This document shows, in pieces, positions 24,255-31,852 of a stretch of 37,254 nucleotides of DNA. Positions within the stretch are counted from its first letter, which is position 1. Each line of letters opens with the position of its first letter. The stretch comes from an uncultured Butyrivibrio sp. (GTDB taxonomy: Bacteria; Bacillota; Clostridia; Lachnospirales; Lachnospiraceae). The notes under the pieces were generated by a model that worked only from the letters and a program-made list of their open reading frames with translations, was not told where the DNA came from and did not search any database. The stretch is taken from contig CAJTON010000031.1 in assembly GCA_910577605.1 (NCBI GenBank), positions 1 to 37,254 of the forward strand, read 5' to 3'. The position numbers and the translations under genes are program-made.

Positions 24255-24269
24255 TGTTGAATTACAACA
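24255..24269. promoter_or_regulatory. Inverted repeat TGTTG-N5-CAACA upstream of spmA
   Basis: TGTTG (24255-24259) and CAACA (24265-24269). The same arms and spacing recur at 25216-25230. It lies 18 bases before the spmA start and may be an operator or part of a weak terminator for the gene before it. Confidence 0.3.
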
Positions 24270-24291
24270 GTATATGCGGTCTTTTTATGCT

Positions 24292-25191
24292 CTATTCGCC
24301 GAAAACGACGCCGTAGGTTTTACAAAATTCCGCGCCTGCCGCAAGCGTATTGCCCCACTCGCGCTCCTTCAGCTCTCCGTCAAAATCCTCTCCGTCGCAG
24401 CGTCCGTACCACGGCTCGATGCATACAAACGGCGCGTCCTTTCCCGCCGGGCTCCAAAGTCCCACAAGCGGCGCGTCAAACTCGACCGTCACATATTCCG
24501 TCCCGTCCGGCTTGACAAGCGAAACCTTATCCGCCTGTCCGCCCTCAAGTATCAGCGCGTCTCTCATAAAAAGCTCTCTGCTCACTGCAAGCGTACCTTC
24601 GGTCGAATCAAAGCGCTCTTTTTTCTTTAAAGCCGTTCCCTCCGAGGTCAAATATGTACAGTCAAAGCCTGACAGCGGCTTTCCGTCCTTATAAAGCCGT
24701 ATCTTATAGTCCTTCTGCGAGCCTTCTCCCCCAATCGGACACATAAACGCCGGATGTCCCCCGATTGAAAAAAACATTTCCTCCCTGCCCGTATTTACCA
24801 CTTTCCACTCGACCGTCAGTCTGCCGCCGTCAAGCTCATAGCTGATCTCAAGCCGGAAATGAAAAGGAAATACGCGCAGCGTCTCCTCGTTGTCCGTAAG
24901 CGCCATCGTTATTTTCGTGTCGCTTTGGCTCACAAGCTCAAACTCCATATCCCTCGCAAAGCCGTGCTGCCCCATCGGATATGTCGCGCCCCCGTGTCTG
25001 TACTGCTTTCCCCTTAGACTTCCGACAAGCGGAAAAAGCACAGGCGCGGTCCTCCCCCAGTATTCAGGATCGGCGTTCCACATATATTCTACGCCGTTTC
25101 TGACGACGGAGGAAAGCTCCGCGCCCTTGGTGTTGACGGTCGCGGTGAGGCGACCGTCGGTGATAGTAAATTGAGTCGGTCTGGAAATCAT
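24292..25191 (-). CDS. Aldose 1-epimerase family protein (LacX-like)
   Basis: Predicted cytosolic sugar mutarotase-like protein of 299 residues. The beta-sandwich family landmarks are NTKGAELSSVVRNGVEYMW near the N-terminus, TAPVLFPLVGSLRG, GQHGFARD (74-81) with the conserved His, and FSIGGHPAF (about 141-149). The order fits the LacX/YeaD-like branch of the galactose mutarotase superfamily. AAAGGAG precedes the ATG by 6 bases. The physiological sugar is not shown by the neighbours. The carbohydrate locus is several genes away and on other transcripts. Confidence 0.9.
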   Translation of the reverse strand: MISRPTQFTITDGRLTATVNTKGAELSSVVRNGVEYMWNADPEYWGRTAPVLFPLVGSLRGKQYRHGGATYPMGQHGFARDMEFELVSQSDTKITMALTDNEETLRVFPFHFRLEISYELDGGRLTVEWKVVNTGREEMFFSIGGHPAFMCPIGGEGSQKDYKIRLYKDGKPLSGFDCTYLTSEGTALKKKERFDSTEGTLAVSRELFMRDALILEGGQADKVSLVKPDGTEYVTVEFDAPLVGLWSPAGKDAPFVCIEPWYGRCDGEDFDGELKEREWGNTLAAGAEFCKTYGVVFGE

Positions 25192-25215
25192 TATTTACTC
25201 CTTTCATTATTAATG

Positions 25216-25230
25216 TGTTGCATTTCAACA
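25216..25230. promoter_or_regulatory. Inverted repeat TGTTG-N5-CAACA upstream of the epimerase gene
   Basis: TGTTG (25216-25220) and CAACA (25226-25230), extended to 8-base arms (25213-25220 with 25226-25233). It lies 25 bases before the epimerase start. Same core as at 24255-24269. Confidence 0.35.
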
Positions 25231-25267
25231 CATCATGGTATCCTCGCAGAGGATTTCGGTTAATTTT

Positions 25268-25663
25268 TTATTCCGTATAGTCGATTACTGTCTTTTCAGT
25301 CTCACTGTCATATATGTATATTTTATCAATTTTATTATATGGATCAATATTAACATACAATTCATATTTTCCCTTACGATATACCCATAAGTTCAAAATT
25401 CCTGAGCCCAAATATTTGTCCGGCGTCCCTATTCTATCGGTAATTTCTTCCTCCTGCATCCCGATTTTTAACTACTCTGCAAGATCAATAAGGTAGTCTT
25501 TTTCCATATCTTTTGTTTCTTCCTGACTCTCCGATGTATATTCTGTCATATTTTCAGTCCCTTCAGTTTCTTTATTATTAATAGAATTTGAACTAGATTC
25601 TTCAGTGCAACCCGTAAATGAAAATATTACACACAAAAATATCAGAATCAAAATTTTTTTCAT
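25268..25663 (-). pseudogene. Third tandem BamE/SmpA-like lipoprotein copy, broken by an amber codon
   Basis: Paralogue of the two lipoproteins upstream. It has a strong GAGGAGG site, a signal peptide starting MKKILILIFLC with lipobox FTGC, then an acidic linker, but codon 64 is TAG (25474-25472) at the place where the neighbouring copy has Gln in LAEQLEIGM. Reading through the TAG, the frame continues without shift for 67 codons: LKIGMQEEEITDRIGTPD, then LGSGILNLWVYRKGKYELYV, ending at 25268. A single CAG-to-TAG change would explain this. Translation would release a short lipidated linker only. Read-through or a suppressor tRNA is the alternative. Confidence 0.85.
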
Positions 25664-25676
25664 ACCTTTTTCCTCC

Positions 25677-25718
25677 TCACTGCTTAACCGCATAATAGAT
25701 CGTTTCGCTGGAATAGAA
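25677..25718 (-). repeat. Remnant of the 3' end of a DNRLRE-type gene
   Basis: These 42 bases encode FYSSETIYYAVKQ and a TGA stop, the same last 13 residues as the large secreted protein (26576-26617, TAA stop). By eye 39 of 42 bases match, and the three differences are silent or swap one stop for another. It lies between the stop of the second lipoprotein copy and the start of the third. Confidence 0.85.
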
Positions 25719-25720
25719 AG

Positions 25721-26113
25721 TTATTTTTCATCTGTAATATCGAGTATTGTCTTGTCATTCTTACGGTCATATATGTATATTTCATTAATTTTATGATCTT
25801 GTGTATCGACATCGACATATAATTTATACTCTCCCTTACGATACAACCATAAATCCAAGCAACCTGATCCTAAATGTTCGTCAGGCTCGCCTATTCTGTC
25901 AAGAATCTCATTAATTTCCATCCCTATTTCTAGCTGTTCTGCAAGATTTATAAGATATTCATCGTCGCTCATTTCCGCTTCCCCCGTTGTGCTCTGCTCT
26001 GTAAGCTTCGTTTCATCGATATCGCTTTCTGCCGCAGTTGTGTCGGAGTTTTCTGAACACGCTGTAAATATAAGTACTGTGCACACAAATATCAATGATA
26101 AAATTTTTTTCAT
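25721..26113 (-). CDS. Second tandem BamE/SmpA-like lipoprotein
   Basis: Predicted surface lipoprotein of 130 residues. Signal peptide MKKILSLIFVCTVLIF with lipobox FTAC (Cys19), then an acidic Thr/Ser-rich linker to about residue 48, then a compact domain: YLINLAEQLEIGMEINEIL, DRIGEPDEHLGSG, and strands LDLWLYRKGEYKLYVDVD. The GM-x(n)-GEPD arrangement is typical of SmpA/BamE-like and beta-lactamase-inhibitor-like folds. GGGGG precedes the ATG. It lies about 57 bases after copy 1 and has the same period (about 450 bases) as copy 3. A regulator or inhibitor of the upstream secreted protein is possible. Confidence 0.85.
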   Translation of the reverse strand: MKKILSLIFVCTVLIFTACSENSDTTAAESDIDETKLTEQSTTGEAEMSDDEYLINLAEQLEIGMEINEILDRIGEPDEHLGSGCLDLWLYRKGEYKLYVDVDTQDHKINEIYIYDRKNDKTILDITDEK

Positions 26114-26127
26114 ACTTTTTACCCCCT

Positions 26128-26145
26128 TTATTGCTTAACCGCATA
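26128..26145 (-). repeat. Short remnant (YAVKQ-stop) between lipoprotein copies 1 and 2
   Basis: Eighteen bases encoding YAVKQ and TAA, identical to the last six codons of the large secreted protein gene. The preceding codons (TEEGNT) differ from it. It continues in frame from the stop of copy 1. Confidence 0.7.
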
Positions 26146-26169
26146 GGTATTGCCTTCTTCAGTGTTGTT

Positions 26170-26559
26170 TTATTCATCATATATAGAATATATTTCAGTA
26201 TTATTACCTGTTTTATCATTGTAAACTGCTACTCTATACACCTCATATGGATCAATCCATGTCCATACCCTTAAACAACAATCACCTCTGTAATACTCTA
26301 ACCAATACCTTCCTGAACCACCATGTTGGTCAGGCTCGCCTATCTCAGCTACCACCTCCTCCTCTGTCATTCCCAGCTTCAGCCGCTTTCCAAGACTTAT
26401 AAGGTACTCCTCGTCGCTCATTTCAACCTCTTCCGTTCTCTCCTCTGCAAACTCTGTTCCATTTGTCTGAGTATCTGTCGCAGTGGTATCTGATTCTTCC
26501 GCACACGCCGTAAAGATAAGCATTGCGTACACAAATATCAATGATAAAATTTTTTTCAT
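26170..26559 (-). CDS. First tandem BamE/SmpA-like lipoprotein
   Basis: Predicted lipoprotein of 129 residues, the copy next to the large secreted protein gene. Signal peptide MKKILSLIFVYAMLIF with lipobox FTAC (Cys19), acidic linker, then YLISLGKRLKLGMTEEEVVA, EIGEPDQHGGSG and strands with WLEYYRGDCCLRVWTW. The C-terminal half differs more from copies 2 and 3 than they do from each other; it alone has a Cys-Cys pair. The ATG at 26559 was chosen because a run of seven G lies 8 bases before it. It starts 16 bases after the large gene's stop, so both are on one transcript. Confidence 0.85.
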   Translation of the reverse strand: MKKILSLIFVYAMLIFTACAEESDTTATDTQTNGTEFAEERTEEVEMSDEEYLISLGKRLKLGMTEEEVVAEIGEPDQHGGSGRYWLEYYRGDCCLRVWTWIDPYEVYRVAVYNDKTGNNTEIYSIYDE

Positions 26560-26575
26560 ACTTTTTACCCCCCCT

Positions 26576-28591
26576 TTATTGCTTAACCGCATAATAGATC
26601 GTTTCGCTAGAATAGAAATTTATAACGCCATCAAGAGTCCACCCGGACGAACCATTCGCCGTCGTCGGATTTACCACTCCTTCAACACATTCCGAGGCAT
26701 GATAAGGACCGTGTTTATTATACCATTTCCCGTCGTTTGCCCTGTACCAAAAATGATAATCATATTTATCTCTATTATCCACTTTTCTAACCCCTACTCT
26801 CATACATACCAGCCATTCATTCTGTTCCAAAACAGCGTCGTAACCCGATACTACTCTCCAGCCCTTCGAGAAGCACTCGTCAAGAACTCCTTTCTTATTT
26901 CCTGACCCCTCCAAGAAGTTTCTTGTTTCCTTTAACGCGTTTGGTACTGTCATATTTTCAAATTTTAATCCGGAATTTTTTTGCGCATCGTCCAATAAAT
27001 CCCTTGGATAATTAAACGCAAAACAAAAGCAGTTTTTTAGCGGTCCTGTCGTTTCCGGAAGCTTTTCAACCCCTCTCACCCCATTATAAAAATATGTCAC
27101 CACCAGATAAGGTCTGTTGCTTGCGCTCTCCGAAGTGCATATTGATTTATAATAAGCTGTGGATGTTTCATTTGACGTATTTTTTAGTATAATTCCCTTA
27201 CCTAGCGCAGTCTTATCCGTCTGCCACTTCTTCAGCACAGGAGTTATGTTAATACCCTTGTTCACATTTGAAGGGGACGAAAAAGTGCTGCATCCGACCA
27301 TCGTACCAAGACCGTTCCACACTGCCGAACTGTATACAGTGGATTCTGTCCAAGAAGGTCCGGTATAATTACATGCCGCAATCGTCGCGGAAGTGCTCTG
27401 CCCGCTCACGTCCCGCAGGTGCAGCACCGCTGTGAGAATCGTATAATTTGAATTCATAAAGGTCTTTGACGTAAGCGCCGGAAACCTCATCAGCATACGT
27501 CCCGAACCGTAGGAAGCGTTCACATAGCCGATAACACCCGTCGTATTTGCGCCGGAGGCGACATTTGCAGCGCCCGCGCCGTTATAAATAGGAGTGTCAA
27601 GCACCGTCTTATTTCCCGACGGCACGGCATTAATTACTGTGGTTGACGGGTCCACATAAACCGGATACACCGTCGCTTCATTCTCAAGAAAATCCTTGTC
27701 AACGGTTACCGTTATTTCATAGCTTTCCTCACTGATTTTACTGAATTCAAGGCTGTTCGCATAAGTATAATGCGTCTCACCCTCCGGCACGTCGCCGGCA
27801 AAGCTGTCGTATACATATATCGGGCTCATCACGGCCTTGAGCGTATCAGTGCTTTTGTCAATGAAATTTATCGCGCCGTTTTCATTATCAAGATATGTAT
27901 TCCGTACATTTACAATAAAAGAAAAAACATTGCCGCAATTCTCATAAAGGACTATATCTTCCTTGAAACCGTTAAATGTCGTGCTGTATTGAAGCTCGGT
28001 ACTTTCTCCAAAAACATTATCATAAATCACCGTGTTATCTTCAACCTTCACGCCTGCAAATGAATCATTTTCAACAGGCACGGCAGCATTCCCATCGGCT
28101 TTAGGGAACATTTCCAGCTCAAAATCATCGCTTTTCAAAAACACTCCCATATCCCCAAAAAGTGATTCAGGAAAATATGTATTTATATCATTGTTTGCAT
28201 TACAATAAGAATAATCACCTCCAACCGTCGCGCTGTCTGCCCCTGTTATCTCATTGCTCTTATCCTGAACCTCTCCGTTTTCGTCAATATATTTGACTTC
28301 TTCATCAAATATGTATGTTGTTTCCGTTCCGTCATAATTCGCGTATACGATCGTATTTAAATCAGGTTCTTTTTCTTCAAGCCGTTCAACATGGTTGGTG
28401 TCGGTAACGCCACCTTCTATAAGAGCTTCCGCCAGCTCGGCATCCTCCAGAGGCTCTTTTTCCGATGCCTCCGAAGCATAAACAGCTAGTGCCATATTAC
28501 CGAACATATTTGTAATTTCAATCAGTAACAAGCTAATTAAAATTACAGCTGTCATAATTGTAAGAACACTTTTAAATGATTTGCGCTTCAT
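26576..28591 (-). CDS. Secreted DNRLRE-domain protein with Cys/His-containing C-terminal domain
   Basis: Exported protein of 671 residues. A signal peptide or anchor spans about 8-40 (ending near LAVYASEAS). Residues about 75-320 are a beta-rich N-terminal region like that in wall-associated Rhs/WapA proteins, ending in VYPVYVDPS. Residues about 325-500 form a DNRLRE-type beta-sandwich (RMLMRFPAL, AVLHLRDVSG, GINITPVLKKW, YLVVTYFYN). After a linker, residues 518-671 form a separate domain with NCFCFAFNYPRDLLDDAQ (Cys521, Cys523) and YDYHFWYRANDGKWYNKHG (His613), a spacing that suits a papain-like cysteine hydrolase. The catalytic proposal is inference. It is followed directly by three lipoprotein genes. 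AGAGG precedes the ATG. Confidence 0.8.
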   Translation of the reverse strand: MKRKSFKSVLTIMTAVILISLLLIEITNMFGNMALAVYASEASEKEPLEDAELAEALIEGGVTDTNHVERLEEKEPDLNTIVYANYDGTETTYIFDEEVKYIDENGEVQDKSNEITGADSATVGGDYSYCNANNDINTYFPESLFGDMGVFLKSDDFELEMFPKADGNAAVPVENDSFAGVKVEDNTVIYDNVFGESTELQYSTTFNGFKEDIVLYENCGNVFSFIVNVRNTYLDNENGAINFIDKSTDTLKAVMSPIYVYDSFAGDVPEGETHYTYANSLEFSKISEESYEITVTVDKDFLENEATVYPVYVDPSTTVINAVPSGNKTVLDTPIYNGAGAANVASGANTTGVIGYVNASYGSGRMLMRFPALTSKTFMNSNYTILTAVLHLRDVSGQSTSATIAACNYTGPSWTESTVYSSAVWNGLGTMVGCSTFSSPSNVNKGINITPVLKKWQTDKTALGKGIILKNTSNETSTAYYKSICTSESASNRPYLVVTYFYNGVRGVEKLPETTGPLKNCFCFAFNYPRDLLDDAQKNSGLKFENMTVPNALKETRNFLEGSGNKKGVLDECFSKGWRVVSGYDAVLEQNEWLVCMRVGVRKVDNRDKYDYHFWYRANDGKWYNKHGPYHASECVEGVVNPTTANGSSGWTLDGVINFYSSETIYYAVKQ

Positions 28592-28642
28592 TGTGACCTC
28601 TTTTGTTAATAAATCATAGTTAAATATTAATTTGTTTTCTAT

Positions 28643-28671
28643 ATTGTACTATTATATAAAAAGTACGTCAA
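28643..28671 (-). promoter_or_regulatory. Sigma-A promoter of the DNRLRE protein-lipoprotein operon
   Basis: Minus strand TTGACG (28671-28666), 17-base spacer, TACAAT (28648-28643), about 50 bases before the ATG. Confidence 0.65.
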
Positions 28672-28697
28672 CGAATGTTTTGTTCTTTTTATGTATC

Positions 28698-28744
28698 AAA
28701 AAATCCCCCGCGCCACTGCCTTTTACGGCACATGGACGCGGGGG
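28698..28744 (-). terminator. Intrinsic terminator after rubrerythrin
   Basis: CCCCCGCG (28705-28712) pairs with CGCGGGGG (28737-28744), with further pairing inside. The minus strand continues ATTTTTTG. Confidence 0.88.
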
Positions 28745-28763
28745 CGATTCCCTGCTTGGGCTG

Positions 28764-29387
28764 TCACATTTCCGGGATCCCGTACTTTGAAGCCACGAAT
28801 TTATAATACTTGTAAGGCACGAAATAGCCTCTATCGTGCTGACAGACAGGGCATTGCGCGGGTACTTTTCCGCCCTTGTAAATATGCCCGCAGTTAAGGC
28901 ATATCCATTCGGTCGCCTCCTCGCCGACATACATTCTGCTGTTTTCGATAAGCTCGGCAAAGCATCCGAAGCGGTCGCCGTGTACCTTTTCGATCTCCGC
29001 AATCATCCTGAAGGAATTGGCGATGGCGGCAAAGCCCTCCTCCTCAGCGACTCTGGCAAATTCAGGGTAGACGGACTCAAACTCCTCGTACTCGTTGTGC
29101 CTGGCGCTTTTAAGCAGATCCTCAAGTTTATCGAAATTGTCAACGGGGTAGCCCGCGTTGTCGATAACGATAGTGCCGCCGTTTTCCGATTTAAGATGAT
29201 TGTAGAAAATCTCGGCATGCTCCTTTTCCTGATTGGCGGTAAGCGTAAAAATATTGTAGATAAAATAATTTCCCGCTTTTTTCGCTTTATCCGCCGCAAA
29301 GGTGTAGCGGTTCCTCGCCTGACTCTCTCCGGCGAACGCCCTCATAAGGTTTACTTTGGTTTTACTTTCGGCAAAATTTACAGACAT
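28764..29387 (-). CDS. Rubrerythrin
   Basis: Cytosolic peroxidase of anaerobes that reduces hydrogen peroxide. It has 207 residues. The N-terminal ferritin-like diiron domain carries MRAFAGESQARNRY (Glu21), ANQEKEHAEIFYNHL (Glu54, His57) and a second half with RMIAEIEKVHGDRF (Glu131, Glu133, His136). The C-terminal rubredoxin-like domain has WICLNCGHIYKG and CPVC, giving the four iron-binding Cys at 163, 166, 179 and 182. GGGAG precedes the ATG. It lies 77 bases after the aconitase-like gene, with no hairpin between, and is ended by a strong terminator, so it could be read with that gene or from its own undetected promoter. Confidence 0.96.
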   Translation of the reverse strand: MSVNFAESKTKVNLMRAFAGESQARNRYTFAADKAKKAGNYFIYNIFTLTANQEKEHAEIFYNHLKSENGGTIVIDNAGYPVDNFDKLEDLLKSARHNEYEEFESVYPEFARVAEEEGFAAIANSFRMIAEIEKVHGDRFGCFAELIENSRMYVGEEATEWICLNCGHIYKGGKVPAQCPVCQHDRGYFVPYKYYKFVASKYGIPEM

Positions 29388-29464
29388 AAGATCAACTCCC
29401 GTTTATTTTTTATTCCAGTCCGTATTATCCGTAAAACTGCCAAAAATATGCACCTTTGGAAAAT

Positions 29465-31750
29465 TTAATTTTCCCTGTAAAAATTTATCAGACAACCCGC
29501 AAGTATTATCCTGCGCTCGTCGTCGGTAAGCTCTCCTATCCTAAGCTCAAATTCCTTCATATCCTTGCTGGCGACATACGCCTTAACTGCGGACGCGCCG
29601 TTCTTTATCGCCTCCGCGATTCCGGGTATGAAAATATAGTCGAGATTCTCAAACGGAAGCTCCCCTTCGTCTATGATAAAAGGAATCATGCCCCAGTTGA
29701 TAAGGTTTGAGCGGTATCTCTTGGTCGCGTACTCGTTGGCGATATTCGCCCAGCCGCCGAGAACCTTCTGGCAGGACGCCGCCTGCTCCCTCGCGGAGCC
29801 GTCGCCCGGCTTTACGGCGAAAATCGTACTGCCGACGCCCGTGTTGTCCTTGCACACGTCAAAGCTCTCTTTTATTTTATGCATAACGTCGCGAAGCTCA
29901 GGAAGCGCCTCGCCCATGCACTGTCCCGCTTCTCTCGCCTTTTCGGCCTTCTGGACCTCTTTTGCGCGTCCCACATAAAGCGGGTCCTTCCTTGAAAGCG
30001 CAAACTCCGCAAGTCCTAAGGGATTAGAGCGGAAGGATGAGGTCTCGCCCGAAGGAATCAGCTCGTCCGTTGTCGTCACCGGGTCATGTATTTCCGAAAC
30101 GCACTTTATAATGAGGTTTTCGGGAAGAGCGGGCATCGCAGGCCAGTCCTTTATATTAGGTCCGAATTTTATCTCCTGTTCGGGATCGGCTGTGCCGTGG
30201 CTGTCAAATACCCTGTTTGCATAGATCGAAGCGTCAAAATGATATTTCGGTCCTCTGAACTCAACGTCAATGTCTGCGGCGGAGGTCAGATAACCCTTGT
30301 TTGCCGCGGTCGCGGCTATCGAGCGCGCGTCCATAAGCGCTACCGACGAAATCTGTCCGTTCTGAAGCTTCGAGCCCTCCCTGTTCGGGAAATTGCGCGT
30401 CGAATGTCTGATAGAAAACGCGTTGTTTGCCGGCGTATCGCCCGCGCCGAAGCAAGGACCGCAGAACGCCGTTTTCACGACCGCCCCCGTACCGATAAGG
30501 TCAGCAAGACTGCCGTTTCTCGCAAGCTCCATATATACAGGCATACTCGCGGGATATACGCTCAGCGTAAATTCGTCCGCGCCTATCGAGCGTCCGCGCA
30601 GAATATCGGCGGCGGCGCAGATATTTTCAAAGCCGCCTCCGGCGCAGCCCGCAATGATTCCCTGATCAACATAAAGCCTGCCGTTCCTTATTTTATCCGT
30701 AAGCTTAAAATCAACCTTTCCGTCAAGACTCACAAGCGCCTTCTGCTCGCAGTCGCGGAGAATATCCTCAAGGTTATCGTTAAGCTCGTCTATCGTATAG
30801 GTGTTGCTCGGGTGGAAGGGCATGGCTATCATCGGCTTGACTGCGCTCAGATCGACGTACACAACTCCGTCATAGTATGCAACGCCGCCCGGATTCAGCT
30901 CCTTATACGCCTCGCTTCTTCCGTGTATCTCATAAAATTCCCTTATCGCGTCGTCCGTTTTCCATATCGACGAGAGGCAGGTGGTCTCCGTAGTCATAAC
31001 GTCCACGCCGATACGGAAATCCGCGCTGAGCTTCTCGACTCCCGGTCCCACAAATTCCATCACCTTGTTTTTGACATATCCGTTGGCAAAAACACCGCCG
31101 ATGATCGCAAGCGCAACGTCCTGAGGCCCTACGCCCTTAGCCGGCTCGCCTGTCAGATAAACCGCGATGACCTCCGGCATATTTATATCGTAGGTCTTGT
31201 TAAGAAGCTGCTTTACAAGCTCCGGTCCGCCCTCTCCAACCGCCATCGTTCCGAGCGCCCCGTAGCGCGTATGGCTGTCCGAGCCGAGAATCATTTTACC
31301 CGCCTCCGCAAGCATCTCCCTCGCGAACTGATGGATCACCGCCTGATGCGGAGGAACATAGATTCCGCCGTACTTTTTGGCGCAGGTAAGTCCAAACATA
31401 TGGTCGTCCTCGTTGATAGTGCCGCCGACCGCGCAAAGACTGTTGTGGCAATTTGTAAGCACATAGGGAATCGGGAATTTTTCAAGCCCGCTTGCCCTTG
31501 CCGTCTGAATTATTCCGACAAAAGTAATGTCGTGCGACGTAAGCTTATCAAATTTTATCTGAAGCTTTTCGTCATTACCCGATGTGTTATGTGAAGTAAG
31601 GATCCCGTACGCAATCGTATTTTTGACCGCTTCCTCCTTTGAAACGGCTCTGCCGCACTTCGCCGCAAGCTCCTGCGACGCCGCCTCGGACTCCTCCACA
31701 AGCTCCGTTCCGTTGATAAGATAAGCGCCTTTTTCGCTTAATTTGACCAT
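29465..31750 (-). CDS. Aconitase-family hydratase (YbhJ-like)
   Basis: Iron-sulfur hydratase of 761 residues belonging to the aconitase superfamily but shorter than AcnA. Visible landmarks are LGSDSHTRYGALG (about 155-167), the cluster ligands GCAGG (Cys369) and FCGPCFGAG (Cys430 and Cys433), and STRNFPNREGS (about 450-460), which resembles the substrate-binding NRNFEGR-type motif. The C-terminal swivel domain holds YRSNLINWGMIPF. Length and motif wording fit the YbhJ-like group annotated as putative hydratase. The substrate is not established. AGGAGG precedes the ATG. Its promoter overlaps a perfect palindrome shared with the divergent GNAT promoter. Confidence 0.88.
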   Translation of the reverse strand: MVKLSEKGAYLINGTELVEESEAASQELAAKCGRAVSKEEAVKNTIAYGILTSHNTSGNDEKLQIKFDKLTSHDITFVGIIQTARASGLEKFPIPYVLTNCHNSLCAVGGTINEDDHMFGLTCAKKYGGIYVPPHQAVIHQFAREMLAEAGKMILGSDSHTRYGALGTMAVGEGGPELVKQLLNKTYDINMPEVIAVYLTGEPAKGVGPQDVALAIIGGVFANGYVKNKVMEFVGPGVEKLSADFRIGVDVMTTETTCLSSIWKTDDAIREFYEIHGRSEAYKELNPGGVAYYDGVVYVDLSAVKPMIAMPFHPSNTYTIDELNDNLEDILRDCEQKALVSLDGKVDFKLTDKIRNGRLYVDQGIIAGCAGGGFENICAAADILRGRSIGADEFTLSVYPASMPVYMELARNGSLADLIGTGAVVKTAFCGPCFGAGDTPANNAFSIRHSTRNFPNREGSKLQNGQISSVALMDARSIAATAANKGYLTSAADIDVEFRGPKYHFDASIYANRVFDSHGTADPEQEIKFGPNIKDWPAMPALPENLIIKCVSEIHDPVTTTDELIPSGETSSFRSNPLGLAEFALSRKDPLYVGRAKEVQKAEKAREAGQCMGEALPELRDVMHKIKESFDVCKDNTGVGSTIFAVKPGDGSAREQAASCQKVLGGWANIANEYATKRYRSNLINWGMIPFIIDEGELPFENLDYIFIPGIAEAIKNGASAVKAYVASKDMKEFELRIGELTDDERRIILAGCLINFYREN

Positions 31751-31771
31751 TGTTCGTCCTCCTGCTATAAT
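31743..31771 (+). promoter_or_regulatory. Sigma-A promoter for the GNAT-Nudix-hydrolase genes
   Basis: TTGACC (31743-31748), 17-base spacer, TATAAT (31766-31771). The -35 lies inside the first codons of the divergent hydratase gene. Predicted start near 31778. Confidence 0.6.
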
Positions 31772-31789
31772 ATTCTATGAAGAATATTA
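31768..31789. promoter_or_regulatory. Perfect palindrome over two divergent promoters (candidate operator)
   Basis: TAATATTCT (31768-31776), ATGA, AGAATATTA (31781-31789): 9-base perfect arms. It overlaps the -10 of both the plus-strand promoter (31766-31771) and the minus-strand promoter (31789-31784), so one bound protein could block both. Confidence 0.6.
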
Positions 31790-31812
31790 CCCCATGCACA
31801 GGAAAAAATCAA
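31784..31812 (-). promoter_or_regulatory. Sigma-A promoter of the hydratase gene
   Basis: Minus strand TTGATT (31812-31807), 17-base spacer, TAATAT (31789-31784), about 34 bases before the ATG. Confidence 0.65.
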
Positions 31813-31852
31813 TCTTTTCTGTCATAAACCAGAATATCCCGGAGGTAGCGCC

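Noticed and set aside
24246..24285. Terminator between the epimerase gene and spmA
   Set aside because: Pairing is broken by bulges and the following T runs are short on both strands, so I list only the inverted repeat core.
23851..24630. 259-codon plus-strand open frame
   Set aside because: It covers the antisense of spmA and the epimerase gene, is very Arg/His-rich and crosses the intergenic repeat; no ribosome binding site.
25268..26617. CRISPR-like or minisatellite array
   Set aside because: The period of about 450 bases is explained by three paralogous coding copies with gene-end remnants, not by short repeats and spacers.
30086..31594. 502-codon plus-strand open frame
   Set aside because: It lies entirely opposite the aconitase-family gene, is rich in Arg and other shadow-type residues, and has no ribosome binding site or domain wording.
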